From: Harmothoe impar
Taxonomy: Eukaryota; Annelida; Polychaeta; Phyllodocida; Polynoidae
Reading direction: 5' to 3'
DNA: 64,000 nucleotides
NCBI GenBank assembly: GCA_947462335.1
Contig: OX381717.1
Location: 21,319,166-21,383,165, forward strand
Of the stretch, positions 40,941-53,405 are shown in pieces. Below the pieces are notes generated by a model. The model was given only the letters and a program-made list of their open reading frames with translations. It was not told the origin of the DNA and did not search any database. The first letter of the stretch is position 1, and every line of letters begins with the position of its first letter. Position numbers and translations under genes: made by a program.

Positions 40941-43817
40941 ATGTCTATTGACCTAGGCCTTAAAGGGGTAAAGGGCCTACACTTGTGTCATTTCAATGTG
41001 AGGAGTATATTTACTGATATGTCCACTTTACATTATTATTTTATTGATTCTGATATTGACTGTATTACATTGTCTGAGACTTGGCTGGACGAGAGTGTGT
41101 CTAATAACCACCTACATATTGAGGGGTACTCCCTACAAAGACTGGACAGGCAGATACCGGACATAGGGGATATTAACCATGGAGGCCTACTAACATATAC
41201 AAAAGATGGTCTTACGTCAAGTAATGAATTATCTATACACAATACTAGCAATAAGGACATTGAAATAATGTGGTCTGTACTCTCCAAACCAAACATGAGG
41301 AGAATAGTCATTGCCAATATTTATATACCACCCAAAGGGGACGTTGTTAATGCACTTGACAATATTAAAACCTCATTTAATGTAATTGACTCAGACAAAT
41401 ATAATGAAATCTTCCTCATGGGTGATTTCAATATAGACTTTTTACGTCATAATCCTGACCAGGACAAACTGAATAACATAGCTGCAGGCCTGGGAGTTAG
41501 GCAAATTGTCAAAGAGATTACAAGGTATAATCCCAATAGAGATGGGAATGATTCTATCATTGACCTTATACTTACAAACTCAGACCATATTGTGGGTACA
41601 GGGGTCAAGTCAATGGGAGGTATAAGCGATCATGAATTGGTGCATGTCACTAGGAAACATATTCCTTCCCCTAAGGTCCCTCTCAGTTTTACTGGAAGGA
41701 GCTATAGGCTGTATGATGAAACCGAATTCATTAATAACCTGAAAAATTTGGACTGGAATAACTTTTGGCTGTGCGAATCACCCTCAGATGCATGGGAATT
41801 ATTTATAGCCTCTATACAGCACATACTGGATATAAATTGTAAGGTTAAGAATTTTAATTTCAGCCAAACTAAAAAACCGTGGCTAGATGCAAATCTAATA
41901 AGCCTAATTAAGGATAAAAATGCTGCTATTAAGCGCTTTAAAAGGACAAAATCGCAAGATGATAATAATATTAAGCATTTTTTGCAAAATTTATCCAAGC
42001 AAGAAAACAAAAAAGCAGAGGCAGCATGGCACAAAAAACAGGTGGATGATAATGTGAATAACCCCAAGGAATATTGGAAGTCTTTGAATAACATTGTAAA
42101 TCCTAAGCCAGCTAACACCTTTTTCAATCTAATACATCATGTGCATAAAACTCCTGTCAACCCGGATGATACTGCAAACTATATAAATGAATATTTTACT
42201 AATATAGGCCCAAATTTGGCTAAAAATTTAAATGAACCATGGACCTTCCACCCTCCTGTTTATGAACCTTCTTTTACCTTCCAAGAGACAGATGAACTCA
42301 CAGTTTCCAAAATAATAAAGAAAATCAAATCCAATAAACCTTCGGGGACACCTCTTATCAAGACTTCTGTGCTTAAAGCAGCAATGCTAGCTCTACCCAC
42401 ACATATTACTTTTATTTTTAACCTAGTTATAAGATGTGCCTCTTTCCCTGACTCCTGGAAAAATGCTACTGTCAAGCCACTGCCTAAAGGGGGAGACTCC
42501 TCTGATGTTAACAACCTGAGACCTATTTCAATCCTACCATTGCCTTCTAAAATTATGGAAAAAATCCTTCATACTCAAATTATGAAGCATCTTCACACTA
42601 ATAAAATTTTAAGCGAAAATCAAGATGGTTTTAGGCCTGGTCGATCCACTATGAACAGTCTCATCAAATTCACTAATAATATTTATAGGGAATCAAATAA
42701 TGATAAGGGAACAACGGCCATCTTCCTCGACTTCCGGAAAGCTTTTGATACGATAAATCACCTACTTTTAATAAATAAATTGGGAAAAATAGGTTTTAGA
42801 CCAACCGCTAGAAATCTAATAGAAAATTACCTGACAAATAGAGTCTAAACTACAAAGGCAAATGGTAGGATATCAGACACACTCTCAATTCCCTGTGGGG
42901 TACCCCAAGGCTCCGTCTTGGGCCCCCTTTTATTCATTATCTATATAAATGACCTTGGCTTCCCCTTAAAAGAAATGCACTGCCAGCATTATGCAGATGA
43001 CACCGTTCTGTACTACCCACATAATAATCTTACTCCAAACGTTGAAAATATACTCAACACTGAGTTAGGAATGGTGAATACATGGTGCAAAGCAAATAAG
43101 TTGTCTCTTAATTCTAAGAAGACCAAGGTTATGCAGATTGGTACTGATGCTAACATTAAGACTATGCAAAAAGTCAACCTTTCCATTGATGGTGCTACTC
43201 TTAATAAGACATATACCTATAGATATCTGGGCATTTTACTAGACACCAACCTGAATTTTAAGGCACATACGAGAGGCCTGGTTCGCAATGTTAATCATAA
43301 GGTCAGATTCTTGAGAAGAATAAGAAGAAAAATGTCTGAGACATCAAGTGCCAAAGTGTTGACCAGCATGATCCTCCCAACTATTGATTATGGTGATCTT
43401 TTATATAATGTTACTCCAAATTCTATCTTGGAAAATTTACAGTATGCTTTTAACAGGGGCCTAAAAACCACTTACAAAAATGAAGAATTTCACGTTGAAC
43501 CCTGTTTACAAAAGTGTAATGTGAATAAGCTGGAGGACAGAAGGAAAATGCATATGGACACTGCTGCTTTCATGTTCTCTCTAGATAATGATAACATTGA
43601 TGTCAGGGACATCAGAACCAGGGCTCATGATGAACGCCTAGTAAAAGTCATAATGCCCAAAAACCCCTTTTACAGGAAAAGTTTCGAATTTAGGGTTTCT
43701 TCCCTCTGGAATTCTTTTGACCAAAATGTAAGAGCACATAAAGAAAAAGAAAAATTCCAGAGGTGGAACAAGAAGAGGTATAAGGACATACTACATCCCC
43801 CCGATACCGAAAATTGA
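40941..43817 (+). pseudogene. CR1/jockey-type LINE ORF2 (endonuclease + reverse transcriptase), one internal stop
   Basis: A 959-codon frame interrupted once by TAA at 42846-42848 and otherwise open. The N-terminal third is an APE-type endonuclease (LCHFNVRSI, LSETWLDE, MGDFNIDFL, ISDHELV). The middle and C-terminal parts are the reverse transcriptase: NLRPISILP, DGFRPGRST, FLDFRKAFDTINH (motif A Asp), CGVPQGSVLGPLLF, YADDTVLYY (motif C), then the thumb with YRYLGILLD and SSLWNSFDQ. No RNase H domain follows, as in CR1/L2/jockey groups. No ORF1 is visible upstream: a MITE end abuts at 40829, so the copy is probably 5'-truncated. The stop lies between motifs A and B, so the protein cannot be made whole. 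It is inserted in intron 1 antisense to the host gene. Confidence 0.93.
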
Positions 43818-44372
43818 GTCATATTTTCAAGCATTGTGTCAGGTTATCCACTCACACCCACTTCATTTTCTACCTATGATTGTTTTTTGTCTATATTTCT
43901 CTAATATAAGCTCTCTTGAGGAAATAACATCATCCTCTAATCATATGGAATACCATCTACATTTGATTATATTATAAGAAGGCAAAGTCCACCAGCCTAG
44001 GACATAAGATCAGCCCTTTAGGATGAACCTACAGGCATAGATATGCTCACGCATGTCTGTGACAGTGGGCAATTTTATCCTATTTCTGCATTTTTGCATT
44101 TACAACCTGTAACATAGGTTTAATATGTAACAAGGTAAAAGGAAGTATATCCTAGACCCATAAACATCTTGGGTCTGGATAAAAAAAGTGATTTATATCT
44201 ATTTATATGTAAAGAAATATACAATTCCCCTAAGGACATTTTTGTATTTTTATTATGAGATACATCACTAATAATCATACACATGAGCTGCATGTAAGAA
44301 ACAGGGCCTGGCCCTATATACCTGCAGGGTAAATAAACGAAATACAAACAAACAAACAAACAAACAGACACA
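43818..44372 (+). mobile_element. LINE 3' UTR ending in CAAA repeats
   Basis: This non-coding stretch follows the LINE ORF2 stop without another recognisable repeat border. It runs to GGGTAAATAAACG followed by an AAAC tetranucleotide run near 44343-44366. CR1-like elements commonly end in short microsatellites rather than long poly(A). The exact end is inferred. Confidence 0.5.
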
Positions 44373-45431
44373 GATTTGGCTACCGAGAGCATGGAGAATG
44401 TAGGCCTACTAAGGATGTGGCTGGAGAGTGATGTTGGCAGACCATAGCTCATCAGTCGCTATCATCACCTGTGGCCGATCCTGGAGCCTGGGCATCGACC
44501 CTCCCCCCAAACCCACTCAATTTTCTATCTGTACCAATACCACAGCCCCAAACTAAATATCCTGGCACTCACTTTCTTGGAAAGTAAGCTCACCCCTTTC
44601 ATGTAGATTATGCCATTCGCTGGTCTACAGAAGTACACTGACAGCATTTTATGACATTTGTCAATATTTCTAGGAAATGGTATTTAACTTAACTATTTTA
44701 CAGAAATCTCCAGAGACCCCCCCGCCCCTCGTCTATCCCATGCAGACCCCTCTCAGACAGCTTGACCCTGGTATGAGGAGGTCAGGGGTTACACGATCTA
44801 GCACTCACTCAGTTACTGGGGGCAAGTTTTCTAAGAAAACTGAGAGATGGGTTCCTACAAGTGCCAATAGAACCTGCATAAACACACTAACACTACCCTC
44901 ATACTCATTGACATGGAGACCCCCTGGGGATGTATCCAGCCATGGTACAAAAATGTACTAGAATCTGGAGGGAAAGTTAAAATTTGTGTCTTCATTTTAA
45001 TTGAACTCTGGATGTATCGTTAAGATTTGTGGGAAGGGGGAGGGTGTCTTCATTCAAATAGAACTGTCAGTGCTAAAAACACACACGAAATTGTACTCTA
45101 AAATACCCTTGGCTAGTTGCATGGTTACCTTACTGACTGCCCAACCCACCCCAAAACATCCCCCTTACTCAACCACATCCTCCCACTATTAATTCAAGTC
45201 TATAAATATAGGCCCCTATTGGTGATGTTGTATTGGGAATGAGGGGGTGCTCCAAACCACCGTTTTAATGGTTAACTAGATAAATAAATAAGAGCATCAA
45301 CTTGACAGAGGAAGAAATCACTACAGGATCCTTTCACAGCTTGTCCCTCAAATCACAAAACAACCTTCAGGTTCAACAAAGCCTCCACAAGACTCCCTGC
45401 CCCACCGCGCCTGTCACTCACCGGGGGGTGG

Positions 45432-45537
45432 CCCCGCCCCCTGGGGGCTAGCAGCCAATCAGAACACAGCACCTGGTGTTACTATGACAATAGACACAAC
45501 CCCTGCATAGAGAGAGGTGTGAGTGGGGTATATAGGG
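45432..45537 (+). promoter_or_regulatory. Promoter-like cluster: GC box, CCAAT box, TATA box
   Basis: CCCCGCCCC (45432-45440), GCCAATCAGAAC (CCAAT at 45455-45459) and GTATATAGGGG (45528) occur in the canonical order; the TATA lies about 70 bp after CCAAT. Transcription would run on the plus strand, antisense to the host gene, from about 45560. No plausible long coding frame follows, so any product would be non-coding or very short. This is motif reading only. Confidence 0.35.
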
Positions 45538-45654
45538 GTGGAACGGGTCAGCACTAAGCAGGGACAAGATGGTACAAGATGGTCATTGGCCCAATGTATC
45601 CATTATGGTGGCCTCCTGAGGCCCCCATCGAGATACAATGTACATTAGATAGAC

Positions 45655-45870
45655 ACACCGGCGACAAAATGGCTGCTTTTGGGGACAAGATGGTGGTTCT
45701 TCGGGATAAGATAGCGACACCGAGGACAAAATGCCTGCTTCGGGGGACAAAATGGTGACTCTTGGAGACAAGATGGTATTTCTATGGGACAAGATGGTGA
45801 CTTTGGGGGACAAGATGGCTGCTCTGGGGGACAGGATGGCGACTATTGGAGACAAAATGGCTGCTATCTA
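45655..45870. repeat. ~28-bp repeat (GGGGACAAGATGGTGACTNT type)
   Basis: About eight units of GGGACAAGATGG separated by variable CTTTGGG or TTCTATG spacers, just downstream of a promoter-like cluster. Confidence 0.8.
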
Positions 45871-46262
45871 AATATATAGCAAACCAACCGGTGTGTGAGT
45901 CATACATGTAGCAATACAATATAGGATTGACTGGGGTCAGTTGCACATACCAGAGACTAATAGCTTGGCGTATGAATATAAATTAAAGACCTTGAGATCC
46001 TTGTTCTATGTGTTATTATGTTGTGAACCCTATAATCCGCACTGGCGATCTGACTCGTGTATAAGCCGACGCTTCTACGTAATGGTTTACAGTAAGGTTA
46101 TGAAGGTTTCCCAGTGTGGGTTTTTTGTGTGTTTTTTAACTCCATGAAAGATTTAAAACATATTTCTTGACTATAATAGTTATGTGATTACTGTCCGCCA
46201 ACCCACCTCCAACCTACCCCTTCACCCTTCTCTATAATCCGGATACTTGTATATTGAACCAC

Positions 46263-46680
46263 AATTGTTACCCCACCCCCGGGGCGGTTACTCTACCATG
46301 TATTGGATAACCACCGCAGCACCGCTCCGAAAAGCGGTGGCGGTGAATTTTCATTAGATCCCAAAATGGGGGGCAGTCAGATGTCCCTGATAAGTAGGAT
46401 GGTTGAAATCATAACATTAAATTGAGCAAGTTTTCTTGCTTGAAGGGCTGAATAAAATTGAATTTGTACAAAATTATGAGAGACCTAAACTTGCAATAGC
46501 CCATCCAGCTGTCATCAAAACTCCCTACCTCTGAAAAGTAGGGCGGTCAAATCTCCCAACCTCTGAAAACTAGGTGGTTCCCAACCTTTGAAAAGTAGGG
46601 CGGTCAAACCTCCCTATCTCTGACAAGAAGGGCAGTAGGGCGGCTATTGCTATCTACCCTGAAAGACTCAGTGACCCCCT
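46263..46680. repeat. Repeat family flanking the assembly gap, copy 1
   Basis: Contains GCGGTGGCGGTGAATTTTC, GAGCAAGTTTTCTTGC and tandem CCCAACCTCTGAAAAGTAGGG-like blocks. An inverted copy lies at 49998-50345. Confidence 0.75.
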
Positions 46681-47578
46681 GGGCCCCACCCACTCAATGC
46701 TATTTGGTAACAGAACCCCCAAACACCAAACCACAGCACCGAGTGTAACGTGTAACAACTGCAGCCGTGACGGCATCAGGTGGCCGTGATAACAGTTTAA
46801 TGGGGGCCTACAGCACTGATAAGGCTCCTCTTACCTACGTGACACCCATTCCATTTTTAGTATTTCTTTTTGAATTAAAAGATCACCCTTTTTACTTTCT
46901 CTTCACTATTCAGGTTTTTTTGCACTACCCCCCCCCCCCCTCCCCATGCACTATTACATGTAGCAAGAATAGTAGAGTGTAAGCGTACCGCTATTTAGGC
47001 TCGTTGCTATTAGTTACTGTATTAAGAGCTGTGTGAGGAAAAATATCGATTCTCGGTCATCAATTTGAAGACCTTTGATTTCCTACACTTTAATTAGCAT
47101 TTATTTAAAAAACAATGTCATACTTAAGCAATGCCTAATGAATCCTTGTCGGTCAGCCTAATCTTCATACCCCTTCATGGTACTATTTTTCTTGGACATT
47201 TAATACATCATACAAAGTGACCTTCTTAAGGACCACTCATGGAGTCAAAAACACATGTTTCTAATGACCAAACACTGACAAATTTGATAATCTTTCAAAC
47301 AAGGAAAGTACTGGATATTCATGAACTAATTTAATATTTTAGAATATTAAAAAGGTTTTTTTGCCCTGGGCACATTGTGAAATGGTTCTTTCATAAATTC
47401 TACAAAAATGCTTCCATCGATGCATACATCTACTTAGAGTAGAGAAGAGGCCCATACTGCCCCCCCCTTGCCCTGGGGCTACCATGTGTGTTTCATGTAT
47501 ATTATCTCTACACTAGAGCCCAGACCCCCAGCCACACCTAGTCAGCTGGGTTAATGTATCTACCCACCCTATCCCAAA

Positions 47579-47814
47579 TTAACCCTTTAAGGACGGCATA
47601 GTGCATTAATGCATCATGCCTTTGTCGTCATGATGCATGAATGCAGCCCCTCGCCAGTGCTGCATTCAAGCATCATGCCGACCCTACAAGGTTGAGACAC
47701 TCCCATAGGGTCGGCATGATGCACCAATGCAGCCCTGGCCAGTTACTTGCCGGAGCTGCATTGGTGAATCATGACAAATGTCATCTTTTGGCGACATCCG
47801 TCCTTAAATGGTTA
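47579..47814. mobile_element. Twin-hairpin MITE, opposite orientation
   Basis: Both termini are present (TTAACCCTTTAAGGACGGCA ... CCGTCCTTAAATGGTTAA). The order of hairpins is reversed relative to 37651-37905. Confidence 0.85.
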
Positions 47815-49281
47815 ACGAGCTTATACCATAGACTGGCTCAGGTCTGGAACAATGTTGGATGGAGGGTATTGTTCAAAAATGACGTCAACGGATAACATTT
47901 CGTATGAACGTACGTGATTATTTGCTAACAAACGGTGTTTTTTTGGTGAGCTCACTGGAAGAAAAAATACTGGGACCTTTTCTCAACAGCCCCCTCCCAT
48001 CCCTTATCACGATTATGGCCAAAATCAAATGTATACTAGTAGCCGTTGCACCCCAAGCACCCCACCCCAGCACCCCCCCCCCCCCCGGCACCCACCCCGA
48101 GCCCCTCAGGAGCTGCTCCCCTGAAGTCGGGCCTGAAGTACTCCTAACCCCTCAGGTCACGTGAAGACTCTTATTATCGCCCAGGGGGATTTACACTCTC
48201 CAAACACCATGACAGGACACTGATTGACACCTGGATGCGTGTAAAGATATGTGTGGAGACTGTATCAAGATTAGAGGGGGAGGTGGGAGTCTGGACCATG
48301 TGTGTGTGAGGTCGGTGGGTTGGGTTAATGGGGGGGGGGGGGGGGGGGGGTGCCAGTGTATGTGTGTGTGTGGGGGGGGGGGGGGTCAGTCTGGGGTTAT
48401 TAGAGCTGGAGGTGTTGAAGCAGATAGAAATAACAAACTGTCTACTTAGAGGGTGCAGCGAGGGGTGAGGGGTGAGGGGGGGGGGGGGGTTGTGGTCATG
48501 TGGCAGGTGGATCTACATGGTAGATCTCTATTATACAGGTGCAGGAAACCAGAAGCTAGAATCCTGACCAGAAATCACATCAGTTTGTATCTGAATCAGA
48601 TCCCAGATATACCTTTCTTCAATCGACTATCACTTGCACTTGTTATTACTAGATATATAGTAGGGACATTCAATTATTTCAAACACCAGAGCTAGGTCTA
48701 GAGCCAACATGGTGATTTATTTTACCCCAACCAAGGGTTAAAACAACTTGTATATTATCTCTATGGCTCCCAACCCACTACCATTGTATTTGGATTATGT
48801 GATTTTACCCACGGAGACATCTTTCTTATTTCTTTAATTGATTTATATAGAAGAACATTGTAGAAACCTGTCCATGTCCTTTAATACACAAAAAGGGAGT
48901 TACAGCTAGAAGAAGAAATATCCCACTCTGACCCCCACGATCTCACAAATAATAAAAACAAGAAATGACAGAGATGCCTCAAATACCCCCAGATCTGCCC
49001 ATAGTAAACAAACATGGCAGCCATTGTAACAACTATGCAGCGTCCCAGCGTCCTTGACCTTGAGGACACTTCCGGCGCGGCGCGGTGTCTGCTGGGCCGG
49101 CTGTGGCGCCCTATGTTAGTTGTGAGTCTCGCCGACAGGTGGAGTTAGGGCAGGTTATTGGGTGAGTTGTCATAGTTACCATAACTGGGAGGTGAATCAG
49201 CCTCAAGTGGTATCTAGCCTGGGGCGGGTTTGGACATGCTATACAACTAGGTATGGGTCCTGATGTGGTTGTCAGGGAATG

Positions 49282-49417
49282 TTAACTCTTTAAGGATGGC
49301 AAGTCGCTAAAAGATGACATTTTTCATCCGGCGAGTTGCTCGCCAGGTCTGCATGCATGCATCGTAACGGCCAAGGGCATGATGCATTAAGGCATTATGT
49401 CATCCTTAAAGGGCTAA
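49282..49417. mobile_element. Twin-hairpin MITE, internally deleted
   Basis: Only about 136 bp remain between TTAACTCTTTAAGGATGGCA and TCATCCTTAAAGGGCTAA; most of the first hairpin is lost. Confidence 0.75.
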
Positions 49418-49797
49418 CAACAACTTCGGGGTCTTTCTCAAGCCTCTCTCCACCCCGTTTTCATTATTCTTACAAGAAGAAATACTATTCATCACAAACC
49501 CCTAAGAATAGTAAGATCTCCATCACACCCATTAGGCAATCCAGTGTCATCATTTCTGAATTATTCATACCATAGGATAAATGAAGTCAACTATTTAAGA
49601 ACCTTTTTCAATCCCCGCCCCCTTGTTTAGGCTACTACTGGCCCAAAGGACTACATTTGGTTAGGCCTTAGGAAAACACATGTTGTACATAATTTTGTAC
49701 AATAACAGAGGCGTCGGAAGCAAAATTTATCTTCATTGTGGGGGCCCAGGGGGGGCCCACTCCTACCAACTTTATGTATCGGTTTTTATGCATGATG

Positions 49798-49997
49798 NNN
49801 NNNNNNNNNNNNNNNNNNNNNNNNNNNNNNNNNNNNNNNNNNNNNNNNNNNNNNNNNNNNNNNNNNNNNNNNNNNNNNNNNNNNNNNNNNNNNNNNNNNN
49901 NNNNNNNNNNNNNNNNNNNNNNNNNNNNNNNNNNNNNNNNNNNNNNNNNNNNNNNNNNNNNNNNNNNNNNNNNNNNNNNNNNNNNNNNNNNNNNNNN
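49798..49997. other. Assembly gap (200 N)
   Basis: Exactly 200 undetermined bases, probably a placeholder length. Its right flank starts inside an inverted copy of the 46.3 kb repeat, so the missing sequence is likely the rest of that element. Confidence 0.98.
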
Positions 49998-50345
49998 GGG
50001 AAATTTGACCGCCCCTACTTCTCAGAGGTTGGGAGATTTGAAGGCCCTACATGTTAGAGGTTGGGAGATTTGACCGCCCCACTTTTCAAAGGTTGGGAGA
50101 TTTGATGAGCAAGTTTAGGTCTCCCTGAATTTTGTACCAATACAATTTTATTCATCCCTCTCAGCAAGAAAACTTGCTCAATTAAATTATATGATTTTAA
50201 CCGCACTACTTATCAGGGCCAACATCTGACCACCCCCCTTTTCAGGATCTAAGGGAAATTCACCGCCACTGCTTTTCAGAGTTGTGCTGCAGTGGTTATC
50301 CAAAACATGGTAGAGTGACCCCCTCCCTGGGATCAGGGCCCTAGC
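49998..50345. repeat. Repeat family flanking the assembly gap, copy 2
   Basis: GGTTGGGAGATTTGA blocks, GCAAGAAAACTTGCTC and TTCACCGCCACTGCTTTTC are the inverse of 46263-46680. Truncated by the N gap. Confidence 0.75.
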
Positions 50346-50547
50346 CCATATACCTACGAGGGTGAGTGTTGTTGATGGCAAAAAAAATCATCGAAGATAT
50401 CGTTAATGTATAGCGTCCTTTAACAAAAAATAAACATTTATTTTGTCACCATACATAAGAGAGCTGTAGATACCCTCCAGGAAAGGGACGGACGGGGAAG
50501 TATCACCCCGGAGTATCATCCACATTCTGGTTCTAAAGGGCGTTCTA

Positions 50548-50996
50548 AGGCCACTCAAAAAAAAGTAGTTTCTCATCACCAAGCAGTGAAAAAAATGACG
50601 TTTTTTATTTTCACTTTTTTTTTTACTTGAAGCTGAAATACATAGGGAAATTTGAATTTATTCGCAGGGAAATTTGAATTTTTCGCAGGGAAATTTGAAT
50701 TTTCCGCAGGGAAATTTGAACTTTCTGTAGGGAAATTTGAATTTTCCGCAGGGAAATTTGAATTTTCCGCAGGGAAATTTTCACACTTTAGTAATTCAGA
50801 GTTTATTGATCATCAAAGGTTGTTGCATTGCTGACAGCATAAGCTTTAATTTGATACCAAATTTGGCTATATTTTTCCAATTTTAACTTCTATTTTTATC
50901 AAAAATGTTAAAAAAATAAAAATAAAATAAAAATCCCCAGAGCATGATTTTTATGATGCGCGCGGTGATAAGAAACCACTTTTTTTTGAGTGGCCT
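50548..50996. mobile_element. MITE (AGGCCACTCAAAAA family) with internal minisatellite
   Basis: TIR as in the 16.2 kb copy (AAGGCCACTCAAAAAAAAGT ... TTTTTTTTGAGTGGCCTA). The interior has about six copies of a 21-bp unit, GGGAAATTTGAATTTTCCGCA, between 50645 and 50780 (written here as GGGAAATTTGAA + TTTTCCGCA). Confidence 0.83.
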
Positions 50997-51401
50997 AAAT
51001 ACTAGAACCTACACTTTTGTAGTTAGTCAGTGTTAGCAGACAGGGATGGGGCCAATCAGTGGCCGCCACATGTCCTTATAACTGCAGCCCACAATATCCC
51101 CTGACAATGCCCCACTACCACTCCCCCCTCCCCTTCCCCCTCATGACACCCACCTGTCGCCCTGCTTTGATCCACCACAAGTCATGGGGTGTAAAATCAC
51201 GTCTTTGTCAACCCGACCCCCCCCCCCCACCTCCTCCTCCTCAACCCTACCTCCCGCCCACGAAATCGAAGGCCACGATCATGAATTCATTTACAACTAC
51301 CCCCCCCCCCCTCTCCTGCCCACACAGACATACACCCTCTTTGCATATTCTCCTTTCTCTCAGAATCCCCCTCCGCACGACACACACTATGCTACACTAT
51401 A

Positions 51402-52708
51402 GGGGAGAGAGGGGCACGTTGACCACCTGGGCACATTGAACCACATGCTCTCTTTGCTATTCCTTTGGGAATTTTCCAGCAGTTTGCCTACCACATCACC
51501 CCCTTATATAGACGGTTCAGAGCAGCAACATCATATTTATTTTGGGATGCTATGGAGAAGCTCAGACAACATGAAAGATTTAAGCCATTGAAAGTAAAAA
51601 TTTGCAATTGTTAAACTTTTCTTATTATGTTTTTACAAAACATTGCTGTTCTAAGATCTATATGGAGGTCAAAGCATATATCTAAATGCTTGTGTAGAAC
51701 CTGATTTTAATCCTGAAGGTGTTATGTAATTTGAATTAAATCAACCTTATCCATAATGGTCGGCATGGGGTACATTGAACCACAAAAGTTGGGGCACCTT
51801 GAACCATGCAAAAGTACTCAAATCTCTGTTTTGAAGGACCTGTTCCATTATTTACCACATATGTGCCTGTGCAATGCATAGAGGGACAAAGTCTCATCAC
51901 TTTTCACCAGGGGCAGACTTTTTAAGGTCCCCTTGTAAGCTTGTAGCCAATAGATGAGATCATATTGCTCAGGTCAACCATAGGCTCACCCAACAAGTAG
52001 GCCCATGGGTTAAACCACCCATAGATCATTAGAATTAAGCTACACAGAAGGAAACACAATTTTTAATATACACTTTTGGTTATAGAAGCACAACAGAATA
52101 CATGTTTTGATAGTTGTGATAATAAATTATTTCATAGCATATTCATAGTTTGTTTATTCTCAGATGTATCATTTTTAAGAAGCAAAACAGCCTGCTATAT
52201 CATAAAAGGATATAATTAAAGATTTATACTGCACATGCAAATAGCAGCAATCCTTCGAAGATGGTTTACATTAGCCTAAAGGAACATTTGTAAGGCTCTA
52301 ACCCAGTGATTAAACAAGAAGCTATAATTTAATAACTTGTATGCATTGAATATGTATTTTTCATATTCAATCCTATGCAAAAGTAAAAATAGCAAGTATT
52401 TCCACCTTAACTTCCAATAATAAATCCATATTGCTGATTGTTTTAACTATTTAAGATATGTGGTTCAAGGTGCCTCAGTGGGTGGGTCAACCTGCCCAGG
52501 GCATGGGGCACATTGAACCACCCAAAGATTTTATTTTCAAAAAATCAAAAGAAATACAACAAATGACCATACTTGTTTTGCCATGGGTCGTCATATGGCG
52601 CAATGATATAAGGTACCTGCTAGATACAAAATCAAAGATCGGATGACCTTGATAAAGTCAGGAAAAAAATAAATGTGCATAAGTGGCTCAAAGTGCCCCT
52701 CTCTCCCC
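51402..52708. mobile_element. TA-flanked TIR element E3, about 1.3 kb, no transposase
   Basis: Ends are TA/GGGGAGAGAGGGGCAC and GTGCCCCTCTCTCCCC/TA. Inverted motif pairs of the form GGGGCACATTGAACCAC occur at both ends, at 51766-51810 and at 52457-52525. No coding frame of note. Same layout as E1 and E2 but different motif sequence. Confidence 0.78.
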
Positions 52709-52729
52709 TACCCGGACTTTACCATTTGA

Positions 52730-52922
52730 CCCTTTGGTCGGCATGATGCATGAATGCATCCTCGTCAGTGCTAAATCATATCAAGACAACGGGATCGATC
52801 CGACACCGAAAAAGGTCGGCATGATGCACCATTGCGGCACCAACACCAACGCTGCATTGGTGCATCATGACGAGGTATCAACATGACTCCCGGAGGTATC
52901 ATGCAGCCCTTAAAGAGTTAAC
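52730..52922. mobile_element. Twin-hairpin MITE, diverged
   Basis: GTCGGCATGATGCATGAATG and GCTGCATTGGTGCATCATGA arms and a GCAGCCCTTAAAGAGTTAA end. It follows element E3 within 25 bp. Confidence 0.65.
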
Positions 52923-53139
52923 TTCCCCCTTCAGCCCTCACCCATGCACTATACATGACTATGGCATGCATGTTTGGTCCCTGAGACACGGTCGGCATGA
53001 AAAGACGGACATGGCAGTCTTTGATCTCCGTGCCTCTTTACAACCCCTCCTTATTACCTTAAACACCCCCTAAACACCCCCCCCCCCCCCCCACACACAC
53101 ACACACACACACACACAGCCCCACACCCCATCTCACTCC

Positions 53140-53405
53140 TAACCCTGTAAGGACGGCATCATGAGTTTGAGTTTGAGTTTGAAATATTTTTATTTGGCAA
53201 AAATCCATCAACCAGTGACGTCTTTCGATTACAGCCAAAGCGCGAACAGCAAATGCCCCAATGATGCAGCGTTGGTCCTTGCCAGCACTGAATGCATCAA
53301 GTCGGTATGGTTGGTCTGATACATTCATGCATTGGTGCAGCATCGTACTGCATTCACGCATCATGGCGGCAAACGGGCTGTATAGCATGTTAAACTTTAA
53401 AGAAC
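53140..53405. mobile_element. Twin-hairpin MITE interrupted by a short retroelement tail
   Basis: AACCCTGTAAGGACGGCATC is followed after a few bases by a GAGTTT repeat and TATTTTTATTTGGC, which looks like the 3' end of a minus-strand LINE or SINE. MITE-type GATGCAGC/CATCATGG sequence then resumes to about 53405. Confidence 0.55.
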
